The translations under genes were made by a program, and so were the position numbers. From Paenibacillus pectinilyticus (GTDB taxonomy: Bacteria; Bacillota; Bacilli; Paenibacillales; NBRC-103111): DNA of 64,000 nt. The stretch lies in NCBI RefSeq assembly GCF_001700435.1, contig NZ_LYPC01000027.1, positions 62,380 through 126,379 on the forward strand, read 5' to 3'. Positions 8,513 to 16,853 of this stretch are shown here, in pieces (the first letter of the stretch is position 1; each line of letters opens with the position of its first letter). The notes beneath the pieces were generated by a model. The model was not told the origin of the DNA. It made no database searches and saw only the letters and a list, made by a program, of their open reading frames with translations.

Positions 8513-8701
8513 ATGTGGACGGTGATCTATATAGCTCCTACTGCGAAAATTGCAGAGCGGATTAAACAGAGGCTGACGGAAGAAGGTTTTCTCGTACAAG
8601 TTCGAGGCATCTCTTTATCCAAAAATCAATTCGAAATTGTTGTTCCCGAAGGGGAGCTGGAAGAAGTTCAAGAAGTGCTCAATTCTATTTTACATAGATA
8701 G
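8513..8701 (+). CDS. Small conserved protein upstream of accD
   Basis: A 62-residue cytoplasmic protein (MWTVIYIAPTAKIAERIKQR at the start). Its alternating beta strands and amphipathic helices (alpha/beta, about beta-alpha-beta-beta-alpha) resemble a small ferredoxin-like or DUF2007-type signal-transducing fold. I do not recognise a proven function. ATG 8513 follows AGGAGG with good spacing. An upstream in-frame ATG at 8489 lies before the ribosome binding site and is rejected. It precedes accD by 66 bases and is probably co-transcribed with the carboxyltransferase genes. Confidence 0.7.
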   Translation: MWTVIYIAPTAKIAERIKQRLTEEGFLVQVRGISLSKNQFEIVVPEGELEEVQEVLNSILHR

Positions 8702-8767
8702 TGAAAGATGAACTAAGAACCGTGGCTTGTCAGGGAATGCAGATCATAGCCAAGTAGAGGTGGAAAT

Positions 8768-9634
8768 GTGCTAAAGGATTTATTTCAAAAGCGAAAATAT
8801 GCAACGATTCCTTCCGAGAGAACAAAACGAGATATTCCTGAAGGTTTAATGAATAAATGCCCGAAGTGTGGCACGATTCAAACAAGCAAAGAGCTTGAAA
8901 AGAATCTGAAAGTGTGTACGGCTTGCGGCTATCATTATCGATTAAGCGCGTCAGAACGAATTCAACTTACACTCGATGAAGGTCAATTTGTTGAATTTGA
9001 TGCAGACATGATTTCTGAGGATCCCTTGCAGTTTCCTGATTACGTCGAGAAATTGGACAAAGCGAAGAACGTCACGAAGTTGCAAGATGCGATTCTGACG
9101 GGTCAAGGAACGATTGGCGGATATCCGGTTATTATTGCTGCAATGAGCTTTGATTTTATGGGTGGCTCACTAGGTTCCGTTGTTGGTGAGAAAATGACAA
9201 GAGCCGTCGAAGTAGCGATTGAGAAAAAGCTTCCGATTCTCATTTATTCCACATCTGGTGGCGCACGTATGCAAGAAAGTATTCTTAGTCTTATGCAAAT
9301 GGCCAAAACAAGCGCAGCGCTGTCCAAGCTTAACGAAGAAGGCGGACTATTCATATCCATTATTACTGATCCGACTTTCGGTGGAGTTTCGGCTAGTTTT
9401 GCGATGCTTGGTGATATTATTATTGCGGAGCCAGCGGCATCGTTTGGATTCACAGGCCGCCGCGTTATCGAGCAAACGATTAAACAGAAATTACCTGAGA
9501 ATTTCCAAACATCTGAATTCAATCTCGAGCATGGCCAGCTCGACAAGGTCGTCTGCCGCAAGGATATGAGACCGACGTTAATTAAGCTGCTAGACATGCA
9601 CGGAACGAAGGAGGAGGCGACTTATGGCGGGTGA
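8768..9634 (+). CDS. accD: Acetyl-CoA carboxylase carboxyltransferase subunit beta
   Basis: Beta half of the carboxyltransferase that moves CO2 from carboxybiotin to acetyl-CoA, the committed step of fatty acid synthesis. The 288-residue protein has the N-terminal four-cysteine zinc finger (C31, C34, C50, C53), then the crotonase-fold core with STSGGARMQES and the glycine-rich DPTFGGVSASFAMLGD. It starts at GTG 8768, with AGAGGTGG 6 bases upstream. Its end overlaps accA by 11 bases, consistent with coupled translation of two subunits that assemble as alpha2-beta2. Confidence 0.97.
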   Translation: MLKDLFQKRKYATIPSERTKRDIPEGLMNKCPKCGTIQTSKELEKNLKVCTACGYHYRLSASERIQLTLDEGQFVEFDADMISEDPLQFPDYVEKLDKAKNVTKLQDAILTGQGTIGGYPVIIAAMSFDFMGGSLGSVVGEKMTRAVEVAIEKKLPILIYSTSGGARMQESILSLMQMAKTSAALSKLNEEGGLFISIITDPTFGGVSASFAMLGDIIIAEPAASFGFTGRRVIEQTIKQKLPENFQTSEFNLEHGQLDKVVCRKDMRPTLIKLLDMHGTKEEATYGG

Positions 9635-10604
9635 AATGCCGTTTGAACAGCCACTGGCGGAACTAAAAAGTAAGATCGCTGAGCTGCGTAAATTTGGCGC
9701 AGAGAAGCAGATCGATTTTTCAGAAGAAATTCGCCGTTTGGAAGAAAGATACGCAGAGCTCGAGGATGAATTATATGCCTCGATGAGTTCGGCAGAGAAG
9801 ATGCAATTAGCTCGTCATCCGCAAAGACCGACGACGATTGATTATATTGGCACGATTTTCACAGATTTCATCGAGTTTCATGGAGATCGCTTGTATGGCG
9901 ATGATTTAGCCATTGTTGGCGGACTAGCGAAGCTGAACGGAGTACCCGTGACGGTTGTTGGCCACCAAAAAGGGAAAGATACGAAGGACAATATTGCCCG
10001 CAATTTTGGCTGTCCGCATCCGGAAGGATTTCGTAAAGCACTTCGTTTGATGCGTCAAGCGAACAAGTTCAAACGTCCGATCGTGACTTTTATTGATACC
10101 AAAGGGGCATTCCCTGGGAATGCTGCTGAGGAGCGCGGTCAAGGAGAAGCGATTGCCAGAAATCTACTGGAAATGGCCTCTTTTCGTGTGCCGATCATTT
10201 GTATTGTCATTGGAGAAGGCGGCAGCGGCGGCGCTTTGGCATTAGGTTTAGGGAATAAGGTGTTAATGTTGGAGAACGCGATCTACTCGGTTATTAGCCC
10301 AGAAGGCGCGGCTTCAATTCTTTATAAAGATGCTTCCAAAGCATTACACGCAGCAGAAGCTATGAAGATTACAGCCGATCATATTCTTGAACTTGGCGTG
10401 ATCGACGGGATTATACCGGAACCAAAGGGCGGTGCACACCGCGATTTGGCAACACAAGCCGAACATATTAAATCAGCGATCTGGGAACAGCTTCAGCAAT
10501 TGCTAAGTATGAACGAACAAGAGCTGCTCGATGACCGTTACCGTAAATTTAGAGAGATCGGTCGGTTCACATTCAATCAGGAGGGTAACACTAACCATGC
10601 GTAA
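9624..10604 (+). CDS. accA: Acetyl-CoA carboxylase carboxyltransferase subunit alpha
   Basis: Alpha subunit of acetyl-CoA carboxyltransferase, 326 residues. The N-terminal helical segment (PLAELKSKIAELRKFG) is followed by the carboxylase core with FHGDRLYGDD, VTFIDTKGAFPG, and the oxyanion-forming glycine run GEGGSGGALALG. The start lies inside the end of accD and the stop overlaps the pyk start by 8 bases, so accD, accA and pyk form a tightly coupled operon. In B. subtilis pfkA lies between accA and pyk, and it is absent here. Confidence 0.97.
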   Translation: MAGEMPFEQPLAELKSKIAELRKFGAEKQIDFSEEIRRLEERYAELEDELYASMSSAEKMQLARHPQRPTTIDYIGTIFTDFIEFHGDRLYGDDLAIVGGLAKLNGVPVTVVGHQKGKDTKDNIARNFGCPHPEGFRKALRLMRQANKFKRPIVTFIDTKGAFPGNAAEERGQGEAIARNLLEMASFRVPIICIVIGEGGSGGALALGLGNKVLMLENAIYSVISPEGAASILYKDASKALHAAEAMKITADHILELGVIDGIIPEPKGGAHRDLATQAEHIKSAIWEQLQQLLSMNEQELLDDRYRKFREIGRFTFNQEGNTNHA

Positions 10605-12351
10605 AACGAAAATTGTCTGTACGATTGGACCAGCTAGTGAATCACAAGAAAATTTAAAGAAACTACTATTGGCGGGCATGAACGTCGCTCGTCTTAACTT
10701 CTCCCACGGTGATTTTGAGGAGCATGGCGCACGTATCCGTAACCTTCGCGCAGCTTCCGCTGAAACAGGTAAAGTAGCTGCAATTTTGCTTGATACCAAA
10801 GGTCCGGAAATCCGTACAGGGAAATTAAAAGAAGAGCCAATTGAGCTTGTTCAGGACAAGCACATCATTTTGACTACAGAAGAAATTCTAGGGGATACAG
10901 ACCGTATCTCTGTTACGTATTCCGACCTTCCGCGTGACGTTGCAGTTGGATCAACGATCCTGATCGATGACGGTTTGATTGGTCTTACGGTTGTTGATAT
11001 TCGTGGAACGGAGATCGAGTGCCGTATCGTCAATGGTGGAACGATCAAAAGTAAAAAAGGTGTTAACGTACCAGGCGTGAAAATCAGCCTTCCAGGTATC
11101 ACTGAAAAAGATGCGAATGATATCGTGTTCGGTATCGAACAAGGCGTAGATTTCATCGCAGCTTCTTTCGTTCGTAAAGCAAGCGACGTTATGGAAATTC
11201 GTGAATTGCTGGAGCGTCACAATGCTTCACATATCCAAATCATCTCCAAAATCGAAAACCAAGAAGGCGTTGATAACCTTGACGAAATTCTTGAAGTTTC
11301 CGACGGTTTGATGGTTGCTCGTGGAGATCTGGGTGTTGAGATTCCAGCTGAAGATGTTCCTGTTGTTCAAAAGCAAATGATCAAAAAGTGTAACATCGTA
11401 GGTAAACCGGTTATTACCGCTACGATGATGCTTGATTCCATGCAACGCAACCCACGTCCTACACGTGCGGAAGCAAGTGACGTTGCGAATGCAGTATTCG
11501 ACGGAACAGATGCAGTAATGTTGTCAGGTGAGACAGCTGCTGGGAAATATCCAGTTGAATCTGTTGAAACGATGGCTCGTATTGCTGAGCGTGCAGAATC
11601 TGCTTTGGAATATAAAGAAATTTTCCTTCGCCAAGCGCAAGCACAACAAGTGACTGTGACAGAAGCGATTTCACAAGCAGTTGCTAACTCCGCGTTGGAG
11701 TTGGGCGCGAAAGCGATTCTAACAGCTACGGAAAGTGGCTACACAGCGCGTATGGTGTCCAAATACCGTCCAAAAGCACCAATCATCGCGGTTACACCTA
11801 GCGAGCAAGTCATTCGCCGTTTGTCCCTTGTATGGGGTGTTATTCCGGTGATGGGCACTGAAGCGAAAACAACGGACGAGTTGTTCAACCTTGCTGTGGA
11901 TAGCTCCATCAAAACAGGCATCGTATCTCTAGGCGACATCGTTGTCATCACAGCAGGTGTGCCAGTTGGCCGCTCTGGAACAACAAACCTGATCAAAGTT
12001 CATCACGTTGGTGAAATGATTGCCAAGGGTACGGGGATCGGGATGCAAACGGCAACGGGCATCGTCGTAACAGCTCGTACACCAGAAGAAGCGAATGAGA
12101 AAATGGTTGACGGTGCTGTACTAGTCACCATTTCAACAGATAAAGAATACATGCCGGCTGTACAAAGAGCTTCAGCGTTGATTACAGAAGTTGGCGGTAT
12201 CACATCTCACGCGGCAGTAGTTGCGTTAAGCCTTGGTATCCCAGTTATCGTAGGCGTTGAGAATGCTGTAGAACTAATCAAAGACGGAACAGAAGTGTCG
12301 ATCTATCCTGAAGTAGGCGTTATCTACTCTGGACAAGCGAGCGTTCTGTAA
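10597..12351 (+). CDS. pyk: Pyruvate kinase
   Basis: Glycolytic enzyme converting phosphoenolpyruvate and ADP to pyruvate and ATP. The start MRKTKIVCTIGPAS is the classic pyruvate kinase N-terminus. Active-site motifs include NFSHG, LDTKGPEIRTG, the metal-binding region around SKIENQEG, and VARGDLGVEIP. The 584-residue length includes the extra C-terminal PEP-utiliser-like domain of Bacillus and Geobacillus enzymes (GGITSHAAVVALSLGIPVIV). ATG 10597 follows GGAGGG. It overlaps accA by 8 bases. The operon ends at the terminator at 12360. Confidence 0.97.
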   Translation: MRKTKIVCTIGPASESQENLKKLLLAGMNVARLNFSHGDFEEHGARIRNLRAASAETGKVAAILLDTKGPEIRTGKLKEEPIELVQDKHIILTTEEILGDTDRISVTYSDLPRDVAVGSTILIDDGLIGLTVVDIRGTEIECRIVNGGTIKSKKGVNVPGVKISLPGITEKDANDIVFGIEQGVDFIAASFVRKASDVMEIRELLERHNASHIQIISKIENQEGVDNLDEILEVSDGLMVARGDLGVEIPAEDVPVVQKQMIKKCNIVGKPVITATMMLDSMQRNPRPTRAEASDVANAVFDGTDAVMLSGETAAGKYPVESVETMARIAERAESALEYKEIFLRQAQAQQVTVTEAISQAVANSALELGAKAILTATESGYTARMVSKYRPKAPIIAVTPSEQVIRRLSLVWGVIPVMGTEAKTTDELFNLAVDSSIKTGIVSLGDIVVITAGVPVGRSGTTNLIKVHHVGEMIAKGTGIGMQTATGIVVTARTPEEANEKMVDGAVLVTISTDKEYMPAVQRASALITEVGGITSHAAVVALSLGIPVIVGVENAVELIKDGTEVSIYPEVGVIYSGQASVL

Positions 12352-12359
12352 GACATAAC

Positions 12360-12403
12360 GAAGAGTGAAGCGAGCGTATCTTGCTTCACTCTTTTTTCTT
12401 TTT
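12360..12403 (+). terminator. Terminator of the accD-accA-pyk operon
   Basis: An 11-pair stem (AAGAGTGAAGC with its complement) and about 10-base loop, followed by TTTTTTCTTTTT. Confidence 0.9.
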
Positions 12404-12436
12404 CCACGCACCTCCATGCAGGTCTGTCTCACCACC

Positions 12437-12447
12437 TATGTTATACT
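12437..12447 (+). promoter_or_regulatory. Possible extended -10 promoter
   Basis: A TG one base upstream of TATACT (12442-12447), with no good -35. It would start transcription near 12454, ahead of the thioesterase gene and fxsA. Confidence 0.4.
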
Positions 12448-12481
12448 TGAATCACAAAGTAATCGCAGGAGGATTCATCAC

Positions 12482-12931
12482 ATGAGTCAGGAACGTTGGC
12501 ATCAGCATCAGCTGCGTGTGCGCTATCAAGAAACGGATCAAATGGGGGTTGTGTATCATGCGAACTATTTGACGTGGTTTGAGATTGGACGAACGGAGCT
12601 CATTAGATCCCTAGGTTACCCCTATCGGAAAATAGAGGAGAAAGGGCTGCTGCTTCCCGTGACGGAAGCGGATCTCAAGTTCAAGAAGCCAGCTCGCTAC
12701 GACGATCAGGTGGGTATTTATACACGTGTGTCGCTAATGAGCAGCGTACGGCTGCAATTTGCTTATGAAATTCGCAGAATTAGTATCGAAAATCCGGAAT
12801 TACCAGAAGAATTACTGGTGACAGGAACAACAGGGCATGTTTGGGTGAATCCTTCTTGGAAGCCAGTACGTATAGAAAAGGAAGCGCCAGAATTGTGGCA
12901 GCTAATCGCTACCTATTCGGAGGGAGACTGA
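12482..12931 (+). CDS. YbgC/4HBT-family acyl-CoA thioesterase
   Basis: Hotdog-fold thioesterase of 150 residues, predicted to hydrolyse acyl-CoA in the cytoplasm. The diagnostic motif ETDQMGVVYHANYLTWFE places the catalytic aspartate at D19. The rest follows the single-hotdog pattern of YbgC. ATG 12482 is preceded by AGGAGG at good spacing. It sits 3 bases before fxsA, in a spot where B. subtilis has no such gene (pyk is followed by ytzA/fxsA). The acyl substrate is unknown. Confidence 0.85.
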   Translation: MSQERWHQHQLRVRYQETDQMGVVYHANYLTWFEIGRTELIRSLGYPYRKIEEKGLLLPVTEADLKFKKPARYDDQVGIYTRVSLMSSVRLQFAYEIRRISIENPELPEELLVTGTTGHVWVNPSWKPVRIEKEAPELWQLIATYSEGD

Positions 12932-12934
12932 GCT

Positions 12935-13327
12935 ATGTTACGTTGGATTATTGCGATTGTTATTCTCGTGCCTGTGATAGAAATTACGCTGCTCATTATG
13001 CTTGGGCATTTAATTGGAGGTTGGCTCACTTTTGCGATCCTGATCGCCAGCGGCTTCTTGGGTGCATACTTTGCGAAGCGTGAGGGTCGGAAAGTGATGG
13101 AGTATGCGAAGTTTGAGTGGTCGCAGGGTCAATTGCCAGCTCAGCAAATTTTAGATGGGATCTGTATATTTATTGGCGGTATTTTGCTGATTACACCAGG
13201 GTTCATCACAGATATTGTGGGCTTCTTGTTCGTCTTCCCTTATACGAGGCCTATCTTTAAGGTATTGCTTCTTGCCCTTATTCGTAAACAAATCGGGAAA
13301 GGCAATATGCACATTATCCGCAGATAA
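12935..13327 (+). CDS. fxsA: FxsA-family membrane protein
   Basis: Membrane protein of 130 residues with the FxsA pattern: hydrophobic segments at about 4-20, 25-45 and 75-105, with GFLGAYFAKREG between them and the conserved LLITPGFITDIVGFLF block. E. coli FxsA overproduction eases F-plasmid exclusion of phage T7, but the cellular role in Bacilli (YtzA) is unknown. ATG 12935 follows GGAGGGAG and lies 3 bases after the thioesterase stop, so the two form an operon. A bidirectional terminator separates it from ytvI. Confidence 0.88.
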   Translation: MLRWIIAIVILVPVIEITLLIMLGHLIGGWLTFAILIASGFLGAYFAKREGRKVMEYAKFEWSQGQLPAQQILDGICIFIGGILLITPGFITDIVGFLFVFPYTRPIFKVLLLALIRKQIGKGNMHIIRR

Positions 13328-13348
13328 GATGATTTTTTTACGCATATG

Positions 13349-13399
13349 CAAAAGAAAGGCTCGGTCATCCTCCTATTCCGGAGGTGCCGAGCCTTTCTT
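13349..13399. terminator. Bidirectional terminator between fxsA and ytvI
   Basis: A strong stem (13353-13364 with 13387-13399) has an inner CCTCC/GGAGG pairing. On the minus strand it ends in TTTCTTTT, so it works best for ytvI. Its right arm overlaps the ytvI 3' end. Confidence 0.8.
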
Positions 13400-14509
13400 G
13401 ATGTAAGCCGCGATATCATGGAAAATTCTTGCGCGGTAGAAGGCAGTGATGAGGATGAGAGAGACAGGGCCTATGATAAGCCCCAACAAGCCGAACAGCT
13501 TTAAACCTACGAACATGGCAATCAATGTAGCTAGCGGATCTAAACCAACGGATGAAGCGAGTACCTTAGGTTCCATGATTTGTCTTGCGATTACGATGAC
13601 CCCATATAGAACACTAAGCCCGATGCCGAGCGCAATATTGCCTTGTGCAAAGAAGACATAGATGATCCACGGCACCATGACTGCGCCTGTTCCCAGATAG
13701 GGCATCAAGTCCGCTAAGCCTGTAAGTAGACCGATCGTTATGGCATAATCAACACGAAGTACGAGTAAGCCTATGATCACCACGAGGGCCGTCAGGGAAA
13801 CCAGGATCAATTGAGCTCTTATGTAACCGAACAGCGCTTTCTGCAGATCCGTTCGAATCAACTTTGTCGTTTTGACAATCATATCGGAGAAAATGCCTTT
13901 ATACCGTTTGATCAAGCCGTACCAATCTTTACTGATGAAGAACGAGGCCAGCATGACAATAATCGTAATCGTTGCAATGTTAGGCAGAGAAGTTAGGAAT
14001 CCTTTAAGTGCTGAGAAGGTATAGGAAATGACCAATTTGCTCACATCGGCAATAGAGCCTGCTGTTGAGGAAAGATTTGTGTTGACGGTTTCCTGATACT
14101 TCGGGTTATTTTCAAAAAACTCATTGACCCTCTCAATCCATTGTTGGAAAGTAACCGAGTTAATAAATACATTGAATTGCTCTACCCATCGGTTGATTTG
14201 CAATTGAATCGTGTCCGCCAGAGAACCTAACTCGACAACGATATTGGCTACTAGTAAGGTAATGGCTGTGACCATCGCGCCTAGGAATAAGAGCATAGAC
14301 AAGGCAACGGATAACCATCTGGGTAGTTTTAACTTGAATTGAAAAAAATTAACAACCGGATTCAGCATAAGTGCAATAATCCAACCGAAAATAAAGGGGT
14401 AAATCAGTGGGATGATATAATAAAAGGCAAGAGCCAACAAAAAAACGATCAATGCCACCCAGATACCTCTAAAAATTTGGTGAACCAAACGCGGATTTAA
14501 GATACCCAT
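13373..14509 (-). CDS. ytvI: Sporulation membrane protein YtvI (AI-2E transporter family)
   Basis: Polytopic membrane protein of 378 residues in the AI-2E exporter/PerM superfamily, matching sporulation protein YtvI. There are hydrophobic pairs near the N-terminus (about 17-60), a polar extracytoplasmic middle (about 95-185, including NRWVEQFNVFINSV), and a C-terminal block of helices containing ADLMPYLGTGAVMVPW and GLLGLIIGPV. The start at 14509 is supported by AAGGAGTG. An upstream in-frame ATG would add 23 poorly hydrophobic residues and is rejected. It lies between pyk and citZ as in Bacillus. Confidence 0.9.
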   Translation of the reverse strand: MGILNPRLVHQIFRGIWVALIVFLLALAFYYIIPLIYPFIFGWIIALMLNPVVNFFQFKLKLPRWLSVALSMLLFLGAMVTAITLLVANIVVELGSLADTIQLQINRWVEQFNVFINSVTFQQWIERVNEFFENNPKYQETVNTNLSSTAGSIADVSKLVISYTFSALKGFLTSLPNIATITIIVMLASFFISKDWYGLIKRYKGIFSDMIVKTTKLIRTDLQKALFGYIRAQLILVSLTALVVIIGLLVLRVDYAITIGLLTGLADLMPYLGTGAVMVPWIIYVFFAQGNIALGIGLSVLYGVIVIARQIMEPKVLASSVGLDPLATLIAMFVGLKLFGLLGLIIGPVSLILITAFYRARIFHDIAAYIKKGSAPPE

Positions 14510-14582
14510 GGTAGGAATCACTCCTTGTATCAAGTCCTTTTCATTGTAGCAGAACATGGATAAATACGGAAATATCATGATA

Positions 14583-14650
14583 TTTACAAAATCTTAATAT
14601 AATGAAATGCGGGAATTTGGATTGTCGCCCCCTATCCCCCATAGTACAAT
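14583..14650 (+). promoter_or_regulatory. ppk promoter with a possible PhoP box
   Basis: TTGTCG (14622-14627), a 17-base spacer and TACAAT (14645-14650) form a good promoter for ppk. Upstream, TTTACA (14583) and TTAATA (14594) are spaced 11 bases apart in the same orientation, which fits a PhoP direct-repeat box. Only two repeats are visible, so the PhoP assignment is tentative. Confidence 0.5.
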
Positions 14651-14693
14651 GAAGATAGAAGATGACTAAAATTGGGAAAATATTGGAGGATTT

Positions 14694-16853
14694 ATGAGTA
14701 TTGCGCGCGAACCAGAGCTGAAAGAAGTTAAAGACCTCAAGGACCTCAAAGAGATCAAAGAGATTAAAGAGATTAAAGAGATTTCAACCAAGTACCTAAA
14801 TCGTGATCTGAGCTGGATCGAGTTCAATTGGCGTGTACTTGAAGAAGCGCAAGATGCAAGTACGCCACTGCTAGAGCGTGTGAAATTTCTGTCGATTGTT
14901 TCCAGCAACCTCGATGAATTCATGAGTGTTCGTGTCGCAGGACTCAAGGATCAAATTAAAGCGGGCTATACGAAAAAAGATTTTACGGGTTATACGCCAG
15001 CAGGACTTATTAAACGAATCATGAAGCGCACGGCGAAAATGGTTCATGAGCAATACAAAACGTACCGCGAAGTAACGCGTCTTTTGATCAAGGAAGGCAT
15101 CGTTTTCACGGAATACGAAGATCTGAATGCGTCTCAGAAGAAAGCCATGGACTCCTACTATCATGATATTATTTTTCCCGTATTAACACCGATGGCAGTG
15201 GATCAAAGCCGGCCGTTTCCACTTGTACATAATCAATCCTTATATTTAGCTGTACTGCTTGTTCGTGATGGTGAAGATCTCGATGAGGAGCCTTATTTCG
15301 CCATTGTTCAAATACCGAGTAATTTATCTCGCTGCATCCCTGTTCCTACCCGTTCCAACAGTAAGAAAACGGAGTTTATTCTGCTTGAAGAGTTAATTGA
15401 GCATCATATTCAATCGCTGTTCAGTGGATATATCCCAATTTCCGTACATGGCTTCCGTGTGACCCGCAATGCGGATCTAACGCTTAATGAAGAAGGTGCG
15501 GAGGATTTACTGGAAGAGATCGAGAAAGAGCTTAGACGCAGACGTTGGGGCGCTCCTGTGAGATTAGAGGTACAAGAGGGGATTCATCCTTACGCACTTG
15601 CGCAATTACAGGAAGAGTTCGAGATTGAGGAGCAAATTTTCGAAATAGATGGACCTCTGGATATTACGTACTTTATGAAGCTGGCCAATACGCTAAATGG
15701 CTTTGATAATCTGCGTTTTCCGCGGATCTCGCCGAAGTATCCAGTAGAGTTTGAAGATACAGCCAATTCCGCTGAATTCTTCGATGTTCTCAAGGCCAAA
15801 GACGTCCTCGTGCATCACCCGTACGAAACGTTCGACGCGGTAACAGACTTTATTGTCCATGCAGCGTACGATGCACACGTTTTAGCGATCAAAATGACAC
15901 TTTATAGAGCAAGTGGTAAATCACCGATTATTCAAGCCTTGGCAAGAGCCGCTGAGTCCGGCAAGCAAGTCACAGTCGTCGTTGAACTGAAAGCAAGGTT
16001 TGATGAGGAGCGAAATATCGCGTGGGCGAGAATGCTGGAGAAATCGGGCTGTCACGTCGTGTACGGACTCGTAGGACTCAAAACTCATGCGAAGATTACG
16101 CTCGTTGTTCGTCAAGAGGAGCAAACACTTCGGCGATACGTCCATGTGGGAACGGGTAATTATAATGACAGTACGGCACGCCTATACACGGATGTGGGTC
16201 TATTTACTTGCAACAGTGTCATTGGTGAAGATGCGTCGGCGCTTTTCAACGAGATTACGGGCTATTCGGCGCCCCATGATTGGCAGTCCTTTGCCGTCGC
16301 GCCAACGGATCTAAAAGATAAGCTATTCGAGCTTATTGAACGCGAAGCGGCACATGCAAGAGCAGGCAGACCTGCGCAGATTATTGCTAAAATGAACTCA
16401 TTATCCAATCAAGAAATGGTGGATGCGCTATACGCGGCGTCGCAGGCCGGTGTGAAAATCGAGCTGATCATTCGTGGTGTTTGCTGCTTGCGGCCGGGGG
16501 TACCTGGTCTCAGTGAGAATATTACGGTGCGAAGCATTGTAGACCGATACTTGGAACATTCGCGTATTTATTATTTTGAAAATGGCGGCCATGTCGATGT
16601 CTATCTTTCTTCCGCGGATTGGATGACGCGTAATTTAACACGCCGGATCGAGTTGATGTGTCCGGTGCTGGATCATGAAATGAAAAAAATGATGATTCAG
16701 ATTCTTAATGTGACACTTCATGACAATGTCAAAGCAAGAGAACTGATGTCCAATGGGATGTACACACGCATAAAAAATGAACTGACCCCTTATCGGAGCC
16801 AGTTCGAGGCGATGCGGATTACTTCATGGAAAAAACTTCGGCTTGAGCAGTAA
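14694..16853 (+). CDS. ppk: Polyphosphate kinase
   Basis: Makes and breaks inorganic polyphosphate using ATP. The 719-residue protein has the PPK1 architecture: N-terminal helical domain (YLNRDLSWIEFNWRVLEEA broken by short gaps), head domain, and two phospholipase D-like catalytic domains. The autophosphorylated histidine is H465 in GLKTHAKI, with supporting H622 in YLEHSRIYYF. GGAGG precedes ATG 14694. Before the conserved start, residues about 9-30 are a Lys/Glu-rich repeat of LKE, LKD and KEI units encoded by near-identical 9-base tandem repeats. This is not typical of the family. Its 3' end overlaps ppx by 35 bases in convergent orientation. Confidence 0.96.
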   Translation: MSIAREPELKEVKDLKDLKEIKEIKEIKEISTKYLNRDLSWIEFNWRVLEEAQDASTPLLERVKFLSIVSSNLDEFMSVRVAGLKDQIKAGYTKKDFTGYTPAGLIKRIMKRTAKMVHEQYKTYREVTRLLIKEGIVFTEYEDLNASQKKAMDSYYHDIIFPVLTPMAVDQSRPFPLVHNQSLYLAVLLVRDGEDLDEEPYFAIVQIPSNLSRCIPVPTRSNSKKTEFILLEELIEHHIQSLFSGYIPISVHGFRVTRNADLTLNEEGAEDLLEEIEKELRRRRWGAPVRLEVQEGIHPYALAQLQEEFEIEEQIFEIDGPLDITYFMKLANTLNGFDNLRFPRISPKYPVEFEDTANSAEFFDVLKAKDVLVHHPYETFDAVTDFIVHAAYDAHVLAIKMTLYRASGKSPIIQALARAAESGKQVTVVVELKARFDEERNIAWARMLEKSGCHVVYGLVGLKTHAKITLVVRQEEQTLRRYVHVGTGNYNDSTARLYTDVGLFTCNSVIGEDASALFNEITGYSAPHDWQSFAVAPTDLKDKLFELIEREAAHARAGRPAQIIAKMNSLSNQEMVDALYAASQAGVKIELIIRGVCCLRPGVPGLSENITVRSIVDRYLEHSRIYYFENGGHVDVYLSSADWMTRNLTRRIELMCPVLDHEMKKMMIQILNVTLHDNVKARELMSNGMYTRIKNELTPYRSQFEAMRITSWKKLRLEQ
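14721..14790 (+). repeat. 9-bp coding microsatellite at the ppk N-terminus
   Basis: Tandem AAAGAGAT(T/C)-type units encode repeated Lys-Glu-Ile, following degenerate copies that encode LKD and LKE. Loss or gain of a unit would keep the reading frame. Confidence 0.75.

Noticed and set aside
8350..8565. 71-codon ORF before accD
   Set aside because: Overlaps the terminator T-run and promoter, and the smaller ORF at 8513 has a proper ribosome binding site.
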